The notes beneath the pieces are model-generated. The model worked only from the letters and a program-made list of their open reading frames with translations, was not told the DNA's origin and ran no database searches. 35,450 nt of DNA from Chitinophagaceae bacterium UBA4407 (GTDB taxonomy: Bacteria; Bacteroidota; Bacteroidia; Chitinophagales; Chitinophagaceae). Both the position numbers and the translations under genes were made by a program. This document shows, piece by piece, positions 1 to 9,057 of the stretch. The stretch is taken from positions 1 to 35,450 of the forward strand of contig DGQT01000022.1 of NCBI GenBank assembly GCA_002390845.1. Reading direction: 5' to 3'. Positions within the stretch are counted from its first letter, which is position 1, and each line of letters begins with the position of its first letter.

Positions 1-2
1 TA

Positions 3-479
3 AAAGATAGCTGGGATGCAGATAAACATCCTCTGGTAACAATTAAAAATATTGTAAGCGAAGCAGCAGAACATCCTTCACGCCTTGCAGTGGTAACTGG
101 CGGTGAACCTTTAATGCACAACCTTAATGCACTCACATCGGCACTTAAAACTGCAGGCTTTCAAACAAATATAGAAACCTCCGGCTCTCACCCGCTAAGC
201 GGCGATTGGAACTGGATCTGCCTTTCTCCAAAAAAGTTTAAAGGGCCTCTACCAGAAATTCTTCCATTGGCAAATGAATTAAAGGTGGTGATATTTAATA
301 AATCAGATTTCAAATGGGCCGAGCAACATGCTGCCAATGTTTCCCCCGATTGCAAATTATATCTTCAGCCGGAATGGGATATACGCACCGGGGTAACGCC
401 TTTAATAATCGACTACATTAAAGCAAATCCTAAGTGGGAACTAAGCCTGCAAATACACAAGTATATTAATGTACCATAA
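3..479 (+). CDS. queE: 7-carboxy-7-deazaguanine synthase (QueE), 5'-truncated by the window edge
   Basis: This is the C-terminal part of a radical SAM enzyme that converts 6-carboxytetrahydropterin to 7-carboxy-7-deazaguanine in queuosine/preQ0 synthesis. The open frame runs from the first bases of the window to a TAA at 477-479. It shows a WDADKHP segment followed by VVTGGEPL, the conserved GGEP motif that in radical SAM enzymes contacts the SAM amino group. The middle (ETSGSHPLSGDWNWICLSPKKFKGP) and the end (QIHKYINVP) fit the QueE C-terminus. The CxxxCxxC cluster-binding motif is not visible because the start lies outside the window. A GTG inside the frame at 90 is not the real start. Confidence 0.88.
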   Translation, partial: KDSWDADKHPLVTIKNIVSEAAEHPSRLAVVTGGEPLMHNLNALTSALKTAGFQTNIETSGSHPLSGDWNWICLSPKKFKGPLPEILPLANELKVVIFNKSDFKWAEQHAANVSPDCKLYLQPEWDIRTGVTPLIIDYIKANPKWELSLQIHKYINVP

Positions 480-510
480 AGATGTGTTTAGTTCTCAATA
501 AAGTTTTAAA

Positions 511-572
511 CGTACAAGTGTGCGACGAAACTAAAGCTTCATTGTTGTTTTAAATGCCCGGCTCAAAAAAAA
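511..572 (-). repeat. Dispersed palindromic element, copy A (single arm)
   Basis: The core reads GTACAAGTGTGCGACGAAA at 512-530, the inverted form of TTGCGTCGCACTCTTGTAC. It is followed by AAAGCTTCAT and an outer end GCCCGGCTCAAAAAAAA at 556-572. This is one complete arm of the family described in the findings; the facing arm is not recognisable. The copy fills most of the gap between queE and the sterol-desaturase-like gene. Confidence 0.8.
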
Positions 573-657
573 TCCTTCAGTGCCCTGCCCACTTTAGCTC
601 ATCAGTAAAATACTACTAAGAAAATTGCTCCTGCTACAAAATAATAAAATGATTTTC

Positions 658-665
658 TACATTTG
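658..665 (+). promoter_or_regulatory. Candidate Bacteroidota -7 box (TACATTTG)
   Basis: TACATTTG fits the Bacteroidota -7 consensus TAnnTTTG and lies 17 bp before the ATG at 683. I see no TTG at the expected 19-21 bp upstream; the nearest, at 625-627, is too far. The call therefore rests on the -7 box and its position only. Confidence 0.4.
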
Positions 666-682
666 ATAAAATAAGATTTTGT

Positions 683-1825
683 ATGGCACAAACTCCAACC
701 CGTTTCAAATTTGGTGAAGGAAAGATAAGCGGTTATATATCTATTTTTCTTGCATTGCTTTCTTTTCTTGCTGTGTTTTGTTTTAAATATCCCGAAGTAC
801 TTACCTCTCCCGAATTCAGGGAAGTATATACCGGCGAGTCGATGGTAGTTTTACTTACCGCCACTATTATTGCTTCTTTCTTTTTTGCGGTGCTTAGTTT
901 TATGCTCAGCCAAAAAAAATCATGGGCATTAACAGGTTTAATTATTGCCACACTTGCCATTGTAATAGGCGGTTTTAATGTGCAGGGCCGCTCCGTTGAT
1001 AAAACAAGCTGGCACCTTGGCTTAGACTGGCTGCTGCTCGATTTGCTATTAATGGCTGTAATATTTGTGCCCATAGAAATGGTATGGCCTAAGAATAAAG
1101 AACAAACAAAATTTCATGAAGAGTGGCGTACGGATCTGGTGTACTTTGTGGTAAGCCATTTATTTGTACAATTTTTTGGAGTAATTACACAAAAACCTGC
1201 CACACTGTTTTTCGGTTGGATGGGGCTTTCTGGCTTGCATACATGGGTACAGAGTTTACCCTTTGTTTTAGAATTGCTACTGGCATTTTTTGTCACCGAT
1301 TTTTTTCAATACTGGGCGCACCGTTTTTTTCATACACATACTTATTTATGGCGCTTTCATTCGGTGCACCATTCCACAAAAAATATGGATTGGCTTGCCG
1401 GCAGCCGCACACATTTTATAGATATTTTCTTTACACGTGCCATTACATTTATACCGTTGTATGTGCTCGGTTTTTCTACCATTACTTTCAACACGTATAT
1501 TATTTTTATGGCCATACATGCAGTGCTCATACACGCCAATACACGCATTAATTTCGGCTTTTTAAAATACATAATCGCTACGCCGCAATACCATCACTGG
1601 CACCACTGTGAAGACCCTAAATATTATGGAAAAAACTTCGCCACAATTTTTCCTTTTATAGATAAAATATTCGGCACCTATTATTTGCCCGGCAACACAT
1701 GGCCCGAAGGCACGGGTCTGCACGAAGCCAATTACCCAAAAGGCTATCTTAAACAATTAGTATACCCCTTTACCAAAAGCCCTTTCGACGATAATTTAAA
1801 TATGGAAGAAAGAACAAAACGGTAA
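683..1825 (+). CDS. Sterol desaturase / fatty acid hydroxylase family membrane protein
   Basis: A 380-residue multi-pass membrane protein of the FA_hydroxylase superfamily, whose members are di-iron enzymes that hydroxylate or desaturate lipids. The N-terminal third (about residues 15-135) contains several hydrophobic segments. The catalytic part begins near residue 150. The histidine clusters expected to bind the two irons are HRFFH at 213-217, HSVHH at 226-230 and HHWHH at 304-308, with an additional SRTHF at 241-245. The extra N-terminal hydrophobic block makes it longer than the minimal family domain. The substrate cannot be read from the sequence. It stands alone between two repeat elements, so no operon partner suggests a pathway. 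The start is an ATG with an A/T-rich leader and a candidate -7 box. Confidence 0.85.
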   Translation: MAQTPTRFKFGEGKISGYISIFLALLSFLAVFCFKYPEVLTSPEFREVYTGESMVVLLTATIIASFFFAVLSFMLSQKKSWALTGLIIATLAIVIGGFNVQGRSVDKTSWHLGLDWLLLDLLLMAVIFVPIEMVWPKNKEQTKFHEEWRTDLVYFVVSHLFVQFFGVITQKPATLFFGWMGLSGLHTWVQSLPFVLELLLAFFVTDFFQYWAHRFFHTHTYLWRFHSVHHSTKNMDWLAGSRTHFIDIFFTRAITFIPLYVLGFSTITFNTYIIFMAIHAVLIHANTRINFGFLKYIIATPQYHHWHHCEDPKYYGKNFATIFPFIDKIFGTYYLPGNTWPEGTGLHEANYPKGYLKQLVYPFTKSPFDDNLNMEERTKR

Positions 1826-1848
1826 GTAAAAACACAAAGAAAAAAGCA

Positions 1849-1950
1849 TTTTTATTGGCCTGGCAGCAGAACCTTTATTAAGCTTCTGTTGCGTCGCACT
1901 CTTGTACATATAGCAAGTAAAGCAGCTTTTACCGAAGCGTAGACAGAAGC
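1849..1950 (+). repeat. Dispersed palindromic element, copy B
   Basis: The outer end TTTTTATTGGCCTGGC starts at 1849. It leads into AAGCTTC and the core TTGCGTCGCACTCTTGTAC at 1889-1907. The inner part contains AAAGCAGCTTTTACCGAAGC, resembling the inner part of copy G. The right boundary is approximate. It fills the gap between the desaturase-like gene and the luciferase-like gene. Confidence 0.78.
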
Positions 1951-2011
1951 GGGTATTGTTTAATCAAGTCCGCTTAAAATTGCTCCTTTGTATCCTTATC
2001 TTTACCATATT

Positions 2012-3046
2012 ATGGAATTAGGCATAAGTACTTTCGTAGAATTAACCCCCGATCCACTCACTGGCAAAACAATCAGTGCATACCAGCGCTTCCAGAATAT
2101 GATGGAAGAAGTAGAACTGGCAGACCAGCTTGGGCTTGATGTATTCGCAATCGGTGAACATCACCGCCCCGATTTTCTTGTCTCCTCACCTGCTACGGTG
2201 CTTGCGGCTGCAGCAGTAAAAACAAAAAACATAAAACTTTCCAGTGCAGTAACTGTATTAAGTTCTGACGATCCGGTGCGTGTGTTTCAGCAGTTTGCAA
2301 CCGTTGATTTATTGTCGGGCGGCAGGGCAGAGATTATGGCGGGCCGTGGATCTTTTATAGAATCGTTTCCATTGTTTGGCTACGATATGGCAGATTACGA
2401 TACGCTATATGACGAGAAACTAAAACTGCTTGTTGCAATAAATGAAAACGAATATGTTACATGGAAAGGTAAGCACCGCGCAGCAATAAATAACCTAGGC
2501 ATATATCCACGGCCTTATCAAAAAAAGTTGCCAATATGGGTAGCTATTGGTGGCACACCGGCTTCTGTTTTACGTGCTGCAAAATTGGGCCTGCCTTTAA
2601 CCATTGCCATTATTGGCGGCACACCTGAACAGTTTGCACCTTATACAAAATTTTATAAAGAAGAATTTATAAAAGCAGGCCATGATATTTCCACAATGCA
2701 GTTATGCATCAACTCGCACGCATATATTGCCGATGACACGCAGCAGGCTGCTGATGAGTTCTTTCCTGTATACGCACAGGTAATGACAAAGATTGGCCGT
2801 GAACGCGGCTGGCCACCTACAACCCGTGCACAGTTCGATTTTATGCGCAGCCCAACAGGCGCTTTATTGGTGGGCAGCCCGCAAGAGGTAATTGACAAAA
2901 TATTGTACGAGCATGAATTGTTTGGCAACACACGTTTTATGGTACAGTTTAGTGTGGGTACTTTACCACATAAACAAATGATGCATGCAATAGAACTGTT
3001 TGGCAATGTTGTTGCCCCAGCTATACGAAAAGCTTTACCTGTATAA
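2012..3046 (+). CDS. LLM-class flavin-dependent oxidoreductase (luciferase-like monooxygenase)
   Basis: A 344-residue bacterial-luciferase-like TIM-barrel protein, predicted to use FMN or F420-type flavin chemistry on an unknown substrate. Family marks include the start MELGISTFVE, the AEELGLD-like helix (ELADQLGLDVFAIGEHH) and the strand with LSSAVTVLSSDDPVRVFQQFATVDLLSGGRAEIMAGRGSF in short conserved blocks. Later come an IGGTP loop and a C-terminal GSPQEVIDKI segment. It resembles the Atu2307/SP_0267 type, from memory of the family only. I chose the ATG at 2012; a TTG at 1988 would add eight residues with no family similarity. The gene is monocistronic, with repeat copies on both sides. 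Confidence 0.88.
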   Translation: MELGISTFVELTPDPLTGKTISAYQRFQNMMEEVELADQLGLDVFAIGEHHRPDFLVSSPATVLAAAAVKTKNIKLSSAVTVLSSDDPVRVFQQFATVDLLSGGRAEIMAGRGSFIESFPLFGYDMADYDTLYDEKLKLLVAINENEYVTWKGKHRAAINNLGIYPRPYQKKLPIWVAIGGTPASVLRAAKLGLPLTIAIIGGTPEQFAPYTKFYKEEFIKAGHDISTMQLCINSHAYIADDTQQAADEFFPVYAQVMTKIGRERGWPPTTRAQFDFMRSPTGALLVGSPQEVIDKILYEHELFGNTRFMVQFSVGTLPHKQMMHAIELFGNVVAPAIRKALPV

Positions 3047-3174
3047 TTTCAGGAAAATAACCAGGTACTTTTTAGTCTTATACCTTCAATTCCTTTTATT
3101 TTTATTTTCAGGAATTACTACATTCAGTTTTAGCTTAAATCTACGCTTCAGTAAAAGCCAAATAGAAATAAAAA

Positions 3175-3233
3175 CGTACAAGTGTGCGACGCAACAAAGC
3201 TTCATGGCAGTACAATTACCTGGATCAAAAAAA
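3175..3233 (-). repeat. Dispersed palindromic element, copy C (single arm)
   Basis: The inverted core GTACAAGTGTGCGACGCAA at 3176-3194 is followed by AAGCTTCATGGCAG and an outer end CCTGGATCAAAAAAATT near 3219-3233. It lies in the 431-bp gap before susC. The rest of that gap is AT-rich and also holds the palindrome at 3261-3274; no gene was found in it. Confidence 0.8.
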
Positions 3234-3260
3234 TTACTAACACTCCTTCTAAATAAATTG

Positions 3261-3274
3261 CACAAACGTTTGTG
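3261..3274. promoter_or_regulatory. Perfect 14-bp palindrome upstream of susC, candidate LacI-type operator
   Basis: CACAAACGTTTGTG is a perfect inverted repeat centred on a CpG, 204 bp before the susC start. LacI/GalR-family operators typically have this form (AAACGTTT core), and such regulators are known to control some sugar loci in Bacteroidota. No regulator gene lies in the window, so binding by a LacI-type protein is inference. Confidence 0.4.
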
Positions 3275-3477
3275 TGTCTCCAAAGCGTGAATTGTTGTTA
3301 CTTTCATAATCACGTTAATCGTTGATTTAGAAAAATTATTCTTGTATTTTTTTACAGATTTTATACAAAGGAAGTAAGGATCAATAGCCACAGGAACTGC
3401 TTTACCATTGCTAACATTTATTAATAAAACTGCACGCAACAGGGCGTAAACCTGTGAAGCAGTAATACACCCCCAAT

Positions 3478-6471
3478 ATGAAAAAAATCATTTTACTCCC
3501 ATTACTTTTCATCAGTCTTTTTGTGGTTGCGCAAACACGCACCCTTACCGGAAAAGTGCTTACGCAAAAAGATGGCGCAGCCATTGCAAAAGCAACCATC
3601 AATATTAAAGGCAGTAAAATTTTTGCGGCCAATAATGACGGCAGTTTTAGCGTTCAGGTAGCTACTGGCAAAATTACATTAACTGTAAGCGCTGTTGGTT
3701 TTGCTGCAAAAGATGTAACACTTAATGCAAGCGATAATAACATAACCATTAAGCTTGAAGAAGAAAATAAAAGTTTGAATGAAGTTGTAGTGGTTGGTTA
3801 CAGCGACAAAAAAAGAAGTGAATTAACAAGCTCGGTTTCTGTTGTAAAAGCAGAGAAATTAAGAGATGTAACATCGAATGATGTGGGCAGTATGCTGCAG
3901 GGAAAAGTTGCGGGTTTGCAGGTTGTAAACAGCTCAGGAGTTCCCGGTGCTGCGGCTGAGATCCGCCTGCGGGGCGTATCTTCAGTTAATGCATCACAAA
4001 GCCCGCTATATGTTGTTGATGGAATTATCGGCGGCAACTTCGATCCCAACGATGTGGAAAGTATTACTGTACTAAAAGATGCCGCGGCTACTGCTATGTA
4101 TGGCTCGCAGGCAAATGCAGGTGTAATTGTTGTTACAACAAAAAGAGCAAAAGCAGGCAAAACAAATTTTGAAGTAAAAACAACCACGGGTTTTCGCACC
4201 CCAGATTATGGCAACATGAAACTGATGAACAGCAGCCAGTTGTATAACTATCAAAAAGAATTTTACAGGGATTATATTCCGGGCACAGAAGGCAACTCTT
4301 ATAAAATAGATCTGCTTAAATTTTATGAAGAAAGGCCACGCAGTTTAGAGAACCAAAACCATAGCTGGCCCGATGCTATTTTTAATCCCGCATTGGTTCA
4401 AAATTATTATATAAGTGCAAGTGGCAAAACAGAAAAAAGCGATTATTATTTTGGGCTTTCTTATTACAATGAAAAAGGTACTTTCCTTAATACTAATTTT
4501 CAGCGCGTAAATGTAAGGGCTGGTTTTACAACTGCGTTCAGTAGTAAAATTTCTTTCACCAATAACATAAACATAAGCGGTGTTACCGGCAAAAGCTACG
4601 ACTACAATGATGTGTATTATGCTTACTTAAATCTGCCGTGGGATAATCCTTTCGACAGTTCAGGCAACCCGGTTTATGTAGATGGCAATTCAAATTTTAA
4701 ATGGTGGAGCAGGGATAAAGTAAACCCACTGCATACCATCAATAATTCAGAACATCCCTATAAAGGTTTCGATGTAAACTACGATGCAAACCTTAATATC
4801 GCCATCAACAACTGGTTAAGTTTCGCAAGTACCAACAGGCTTTCTGCGGGCTATAGCAAAAGCACCACTTATTATTCTCCCGTTGTTGCCGGGCAGTTTC
4901 ATGGCACAGGTTTTTTGGATGAACAAAACGTTCTGAATTATGGTGGTATATCAAATAATTTATTCAAACTCAATTTTCATAAAGGCAAACATACATTCGG
5001 CGGCATAGTAGGTGTGGCAATGGAAGGCGGCAAAACAGAAGCTACCGGAGGCTCTGGCCGTGGCCTGCCACTTGGCTTAAAAGTGTTGAATGTAGTGAGC
5101 AGTAATATTGCAGTAAATGGCTACAACGATGAGTCTGCGTTACTGTCATTTATATCGCAGGCAAACTACGGTTACGCAAATAAATATTTTCTTACCGCAT
5201 CCTTTAGAACAGACGGCAGCACTGCATTTCAGAAGGATAAACGTTATGGCTCCTTTCCCGCAATATCAGCAGCATGGCTTGTAAGTAACGAAGGTTTTTT
5301 AAAAGGAAATACGGTAATTGATAATCTTAAAATCCGCGCTGGTTACGGCGTTACCGGCACACAGGATATTGGTGCTTCCCGCTATCTTGGTTTGTATTCT
5401 TTATCTACGCAATACAACGGGCAAAGTGCTGCAACACCTTTACAATTATCAAGTCCGGGTCTTACCTGGGAAAGTAAATACCAAACAAATGTTGGTGTTG
5501 ATATCGGCTTATTTAAACGCATCAGCTTGTCGGTTGATGTGTATAATAATCTTACAAAAAATCTGTTGTTGCAGGTTTCGCAACCATTATCTGTTGGCTT
5601 CGAAACACGTTGGGAGAACGCTGGCGAAATAAAAAACAATGGTGTTGAAATTGCTTTAACCACCACAAATATTCAATCTGAAAACTTTACCTGGACAACC
5701 GATTTTAACATCAACTTCAACACAAATAAATTACAAAAACTTCCTGCAGATTTTATCAAAACAGGTTCGTGGGCTATCTCTCAATCTTACCGCAGCGGTG
5801 GTAATTTGTATGAATTTTATATGCCCGTTTGGTTGGGTGTTGATGCGCAAACAGGCGCACCTTTATGGGAAAAAATTATTACAGATAATGATGGAAAAGA
5901 AATCGGCAGAGAAGCAACATCGCAATATGCAGATGCAACTTTCCAGGATGTTGGAAGCGCTCTGCCGCAATACCAGGGAGGCCTTACCAACACGTTTGTC
6001 TATAAAAATTTCTCGCTCAGTGTTAATGCCTATTTTATAGAAGGCAACAAAGTGTATAGTAACAATCTCCGCTTCTTAATGAACGATGGTAACGAGCCTT
6101 ACTATAATCAAATTGTGTTGCCAGCAGGTTATAACATCTGGTCAAAACCCGGCGATATTGCAAGCAATCCAAGTCCGCAAAATTCTGCAAATGCACAAGA
6201 GGTTTCTACGCGTTATTTAAAGAGTGGAAGTTTTCTTTCCATACGAAATATCACCCTTGCATATTCGCTGCCGCAGCGTTTTGTAACGCATTTAAAAGTG
6301 CAGGGCATCACGGTTTCCGCATCGGCTGATAACGTTTATACATTCACGAAATTTCTTGGCCAGGATCCGCAGACCACCATCACGTCAGATGTATATGCCA
6401 CGCCCGGTGTAAGCGATTTCAAGTACCCCAATAATCGCCAGTTTTTATTCAATATCAATTTTAAATTCTAA
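3478..6471 (+). CDS. SusC/RagA-family TonB-linked outer membrane protein
   Basis: A 997-residue TonB-dependent outer-membrane transporter. Residues 1-19 form a Sec signal peptide (MKKIILLPLLFISLFVVAQ). A carboxypeptidase-regulatory-like beta-sandwich follows (about 22-95), then the NEVVVVGY segment typical of SusC TonB-box regions. The plug comes next, with LQGKVAGLQV, RLRGVSS and PLYVVDGI (about 130-185). The rest is a beta-barrel ending in the aromatic strand FLFNINFKF. SusC proteins import oligosaccharides or peptides together with a lipoprotein lid encoded next door, here susD four bases downstream. Length is usual for the family. The substrate cannot be predicted from sequence alone. Transcription probably starts in the 431-bp gap upstream, which contains a LacI-like palindrome. 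Confidence 0.95.
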   Translation: MKKIILLPLLFISLFVVAQTRTLTGKVLTQKDGAAIAKATINIKGSKIFAANNDGSFSVQVATGKITLTVSAVGFAAKDVTLNASDNNITIKLEEENKSLNEVVVVGYSDKKRSELTSSVSVVKAEKLRDVTSNDVGSMLQGKVAGLQVVNSSGVPGAAAEIRLRGVSSVNASQSPLYVVDGIIGGNFDPNDVESITVLKDAAATAMYGSQANAGVIVVTTKRAKAGKTNFEVKTTTGFRTPDYGNMKLMNSSQLYNYQKEFYRDYIPGTEGNSYKIDLLKFYEERPRSLENQNHSWPDAIFNPALVQNYYISASGKTEKSDYYFGLSYYNEKGTFLNTNFQRVNVRAGFTTAFSSKISFTNNINISGVTGKSYDYNDVYYAYLNLPWDNPFDSSGNPVYVDGNSNFKWWSRDKVNPLHTINNSEHPYKGFDVNYDANLNIAINNWLSFASTNRLSAGYSKSTTYYSPVVAGQFHGTGFLDEQNVLNYGGISNNLFKLNFHKGKHTFGGIVGVAMEGGKTEATGGSGRGLPLGLKVLNVVSSNIAVNGYNDESALLSFISQANYGYANKYFLTASFRTDGSTAFQKDKRYGSFPAISAAWLVSNEGFLKGNTVIDNLKIRAGYGVTGTQDIGASRYLGLYSLSTQYNGQSAATPLQLSSPGLTWESKYQTNVGVDIGLFKRISLSVDVYNNLTKNLLLQVSQPLSVGFETRWENAGEIKNNGVEIALTTTNIQSENFTWTTDFNINFNTNKLQKLPADFIKTGSWAISQSYRSGGNLYEFYMPVWLGVDAQTGAPLWEKIITDNDGKEIGREATSQYADATFQDVGSALPQYQGGLTNTFVYKNFSLSVNAYFIEGNKVYSNNLRFLMNDGNEPYYNQIVLPAGYNIWSKPGDIASNPSPQNSANAQEVSTRYLKSGSFLSIRNITLAYSLPQRFVTHLKVQGITVSASADNVYTFTKFLGQDPQTTITSDVYATPGVSDFKYPNNRQFLFNINFKF

Positions 6472-6475
6472 CCTT

Positions 6476-8164
6476 ATGAAAAATAAAATTCATACTTTTT
6501 TAAATACAATTATTGACCAAACGATAGCATTACATAGCATCGTCTCTTGCGTCGCACTCTTGTACAGCAGGAATTTTATTCAGCTGCTCCAACGCAACTA
6601 CGCTGATAATTTTCAGCCATCAAAAAAGTTGAACGTCACCAGTAAACCAATCCAAATTTTTGCCTCGCTTTTTTTGTTGTTAAATACATTATTTTTTACA
6701 AGCTGTATAAAAGAAGTGTCGCCCAGCGATGCAATTACTCCCGGCATACTTACCGAAACAACAGAAGGATTAACGCAGGCAGTAAATGGTGCTTACGCAC
6801 TCTTCAAAGATCATGTACCATTCAATGGAACAAGCGATGATAATTTAATGTACCTGCGCCAGTATTTTCAAATGAGCGATTTTTCAAGTGATGATTTTAC
6901 ATGCGCACAGGTTACAGAAGATCCGTTCTTCTTAAGTTTTAGTTTAAATCATACGCCAACACAAACCAATGCAAGGTATTTCTGGTACATCTCTTATAAA
7001 ATAATCAACGATTGCAACACGGTAATTGAAGCAGTAGAAAGCAGCGGCACTACAGATGCAACAAGGCAACAGCTATTGGGCGAATGTTATTTCCTGCGTG
7101 CATTTGCGCAATTTAACCTTGCTAAATTTTTCGCAAGGCCATACTCGCAAAACCCTGCAGCTGATGGAATCATACTCCGCACTTCAACTGCAGATCCCGG
7201 GCAAAAAGCAAGATCAACCATTGAAGAAACCTACGCACAAATAATCGCCGATGCAGAAAAAGCCGCTGACTTGATGACGCAACCAAGAGGCGTAACTTAT
7301 GCATCGCAGGAAGCGGCGTGGGCTTTGCTTTCAAGAGTTTATTTATACAAAGAAGATAATGATAAAGCAATAGAATATTCAACCAAAGTAATCAACTCAG
7401 GAAGCTTTTCACTTACAACAGCAGATGAATATTCAACATTGTTTGCAAATGCAAAATCAAGCAGTGAAACTATTTTTTGTATCGCCTTTACACCACTCGA
7501 AGATTACGGAAAATTCGGCAGCATTGCATCTATGATGTACAGCGATGGCAACAGCGGCTGGGGCGAAGAATTTGCATCACAATCTATCCGCGACCTGATG
7601 AGTGAGCATGAAGAAGATGTCCGTTGGCAATACATTACAGCACTGGAAGATGCAGATGGAAACATTGAAAAAAAGAATGGCATTGAAACATATTACGTTT
7701 CCAAATTTTCTTTCCAGGATGGAAGCCCCACACTTAGCTCGCCGGTAATGTTCCGGCTTGCAGAAATGTATTTGAACCGTGCTGAAGCCAATGCAAAACT
7801 GGGCAACACTACAGAAGCTTTAAATGATGTTGATGAAATACGCAGCCACCGTGGCCTTGAAGGAAGTTTATACGATGGAACAGTACCTTCAGGTTCTACT
7901 TTATTAGAAGTGGTATTAAACGAAAGGCGCATAGAGCTTGCATTTGAAGGCCACCGCAGTTTTGATGTTTACCGAAATAACGAAGATATGGTGCGTAATT
8001 ACTGGGGCTATCATATTCCGGGTTTAAAGGAAACAGATATTGACTTATCGAAAGAACCAACTGGTTATCCGAGTTTAATTACAGCGCCAACAAGTCCACG
8101 TATTATTTATTATATTCCTGTTGATGAAGTGCAGACAAATAAATTGTGTACACAAAATCCATAA
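6476..8164 (+). CDS. RagB/SusD-family nutrient-uptake lipoprotein with an unusual N-terminal extension
   Basis: The substrate-binding lid of the SusC pore, normally anchored to the cell surface as a lipoprotein. The SusD core is clear: TPGILTETTEGLTQAVNGAYALF, then the TPR-like helices (GECYFLRAFAQFNLAKFF) and the C-terminal LAEMYLNRAEANAKLGN and LNERRIELAFEGHRSFDVYRN signatures. The lipoprotein signal (IQIFASLFLLLNTLFFTSC) sits unusually far in, at residues 59-77 of the long reading. About 39 codons between the ATG at 6476 and this signal are encoded by repeat copy D. Translation may instead begin at a TTG at 6629, giving the well-formed signal MNVTSKPIQIFASLF and onward; the sequence cannot decide. 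The ATG sits four bases after the susC stop, suggesting it was the original start before insertion. Confidence 0.9.
   Translation: MKNKIHTFLNTIIDQTIALHSIVSCVALLYSRNFIQLLQRNYADNFQPSKKLNVTSKPIQIFASLFLLLNTLFFTSCIKEVSPSDAITPGILTETTEGLTQAVNGAYALFKDHVPFNGTSDDNLMYLRQYFQMSDFSSDDFTCAQVTEDPFFLSFSLNHTPTQTNARYFWYISYKIINDCNTVIEAVESSGTTDATRQQLLGECYFLRAFAQFNLAKFFARPYSQNPAADGIILRTSTADPGQKARSTIEETYAQIIADAEKAADLMTQPRGVTYASQEAAWALLSRVYLYKEDNDKAIEYSTKVINSGSFSLTTADEYSTLFANAKSSSETIFCIAFTPLEDYGKFGSIASMMYSDGNSGWGEEFASQSIRDLMSEHEEDVRWQYITALEDADGNIEKKNGIETYYVSKFSFQDGSPTLSSPVMFRLAEMYLNRAEANAKLGNTTEALNDVDEIRSHRGLEGSLYDGTVPSGSTLLEVVLNERRIELAFEGHRSFDVYRNNEDMVRNYWGYHIPGLKETDIDLSKEPTGYPSLITAPTSPRIIYYIPVDEVQTNKLCTQNP
6513..6628 (+). 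repeat. Dispersed palindromic element, copy D, inside the susD reading frame
   Basis: The left end TTGACC at 6513 leads to the core TTGCGTCGCACTCTTGTAC at 6547-6565. The inner GGAATTTTATTCAGC follows, then a degenerate right arm with ACGCAAC and CAGCCATCAAAAAA near 6590-6627. At about 116 bp it lies between the ATG and the lipoprotein signal of susD, and the coding frame stays open across it. Confidence 0.75.
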
Positions 8165-8170
8165 TTGAAA

Positions 8171-9037
8171 ATGAAAACAACAAATAATATTTTATTGATC
8201 GCAGGTATTTTTATATGCAGTTTTTATTCCTGCAAAAAAGAAGATACAGAGCCTGCCGCCGCAGATGTTTTTTATGCCGTTACCATTGATGGCTTTACAG
8301 TAACGTTCGAAAATAAATCAACCGGAGCTGTTTCTTACAGTTGGGATTTTGGCGATGGACAAACATCAACAGAAGAAAGCCCTGTACATATTTATGCGAC
8401 TAAAGGAAAGTTTGTTCCTACATTGTTTGCAACAAACAGTGCAGGCGTTACCAGCGAAGCTTCTACAGTAATCTATATTTCAAAAGCATCGCCTGTAAAA
8501 TTAGATGATAACTCGCTAGCTGATTGGGATACGATTATGCATAACGAAGTAATTGGCGGACCCGATGCGGGCAATTTCATAAGAGCAAAATATGATTATG
8601 ATGGGGAGAATGTTTATTTCTATATTGAACAAAACAGAACACTTGCCGATGGCAATATTTATGATTTTTATATTGATGCAGACAATAACCCCGGCACGGG
8701 ATTATTAACCGGGGAAATTCCCGGTGGCGCATACGAAGTATTACTGGAAGGCACCGTATTCGATGAATGGCTGGACGTTTATTACCACAGCGGCGACCAG
8801 GGAAATTTTGGTGGTTATGAATATATCAGTCTTAGTGAATTTTATGAAACAGGAACTGTGGAAGAAGATGGAGGCGTATTAAAATTTGAAGGTGCTTTTA
8901 AACGCAATAAACTGAAAGGCTTTACAGGAAAGGGTTTGCGCATAGGCATTCAGGTTGCCGCAAACGACTGGTCTGCAATAATTGGTTATTCCCCTGACCA
9001 TTTTAAGGATGCATTTTTTCTGGATATGAGTGAATAA
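8171..9037 (+). CDS. PKD-domain surface lipoprotein of the SusCD locus
   Basis: A 288-residue protein with a lipoprotein signal (hydrophobic run 7-20, FYSC with Cys21, then acidic residues). A PKD-type beta-sandwich spans about 30-105 and carries the hallmark YSWDFGDGQTSTEESPVHIY. The C-terminal ~180 residues, with AKYDYDGENVYFYIE and DFYIDADNNPGTG, resemble CBM9-like carbohydrate-binding folds; that part is inference. In SusCD loci the third gene commonly encodes such a surface glycan-binding protein, playing the role of SusE/F or SGBP. I chose the ATG at 8171, six bases after the susD stop; a TTG at 8165 would add only two residues. Confidence 0.82.
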   Translation: MKTTNNILLIAGIFICSFYSCKKEDTEPAAADVFYAVTIDGFTVTFENKSTGAVSYSWDFGDGQTSTEESPVHIYATKGKFVPTLFATNSAGVTSEASTVIYISKASPVKLDDNSLADWDTIMHNEVIGGPDAGNFIRAKYDYDGENVYFYIEQNRTLADGNIYDFYIDADNNPGTGLLTGEIPGGAYEVLLEGTVFDEWLDVYYHSGDQGNFGGYEYISLSEFYETGTVEEDGGVLKFEGAFKRNKLKGFTGKGLRIGIQVAANDWSAIIGYSPDHFKDAFFLDMSE

Positions 9038-9057
9038 AACTAAATACATTAATACAA

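Noticed and set aside
1123..1551. A 142-codon open frame inside the sterol-desaturase-like gene
   Set aside because: It is a shadow in another frame of a gene with clear histidine motifs, and its composition (many Y, H, C) is typical of such shadows.
3000..3290. A 96-codon open frame overlapping the end of the luciferase-like gene
   Set aside because: It overlaps a real gene at one end, runs through repeat copy C and resembles no protein I know.
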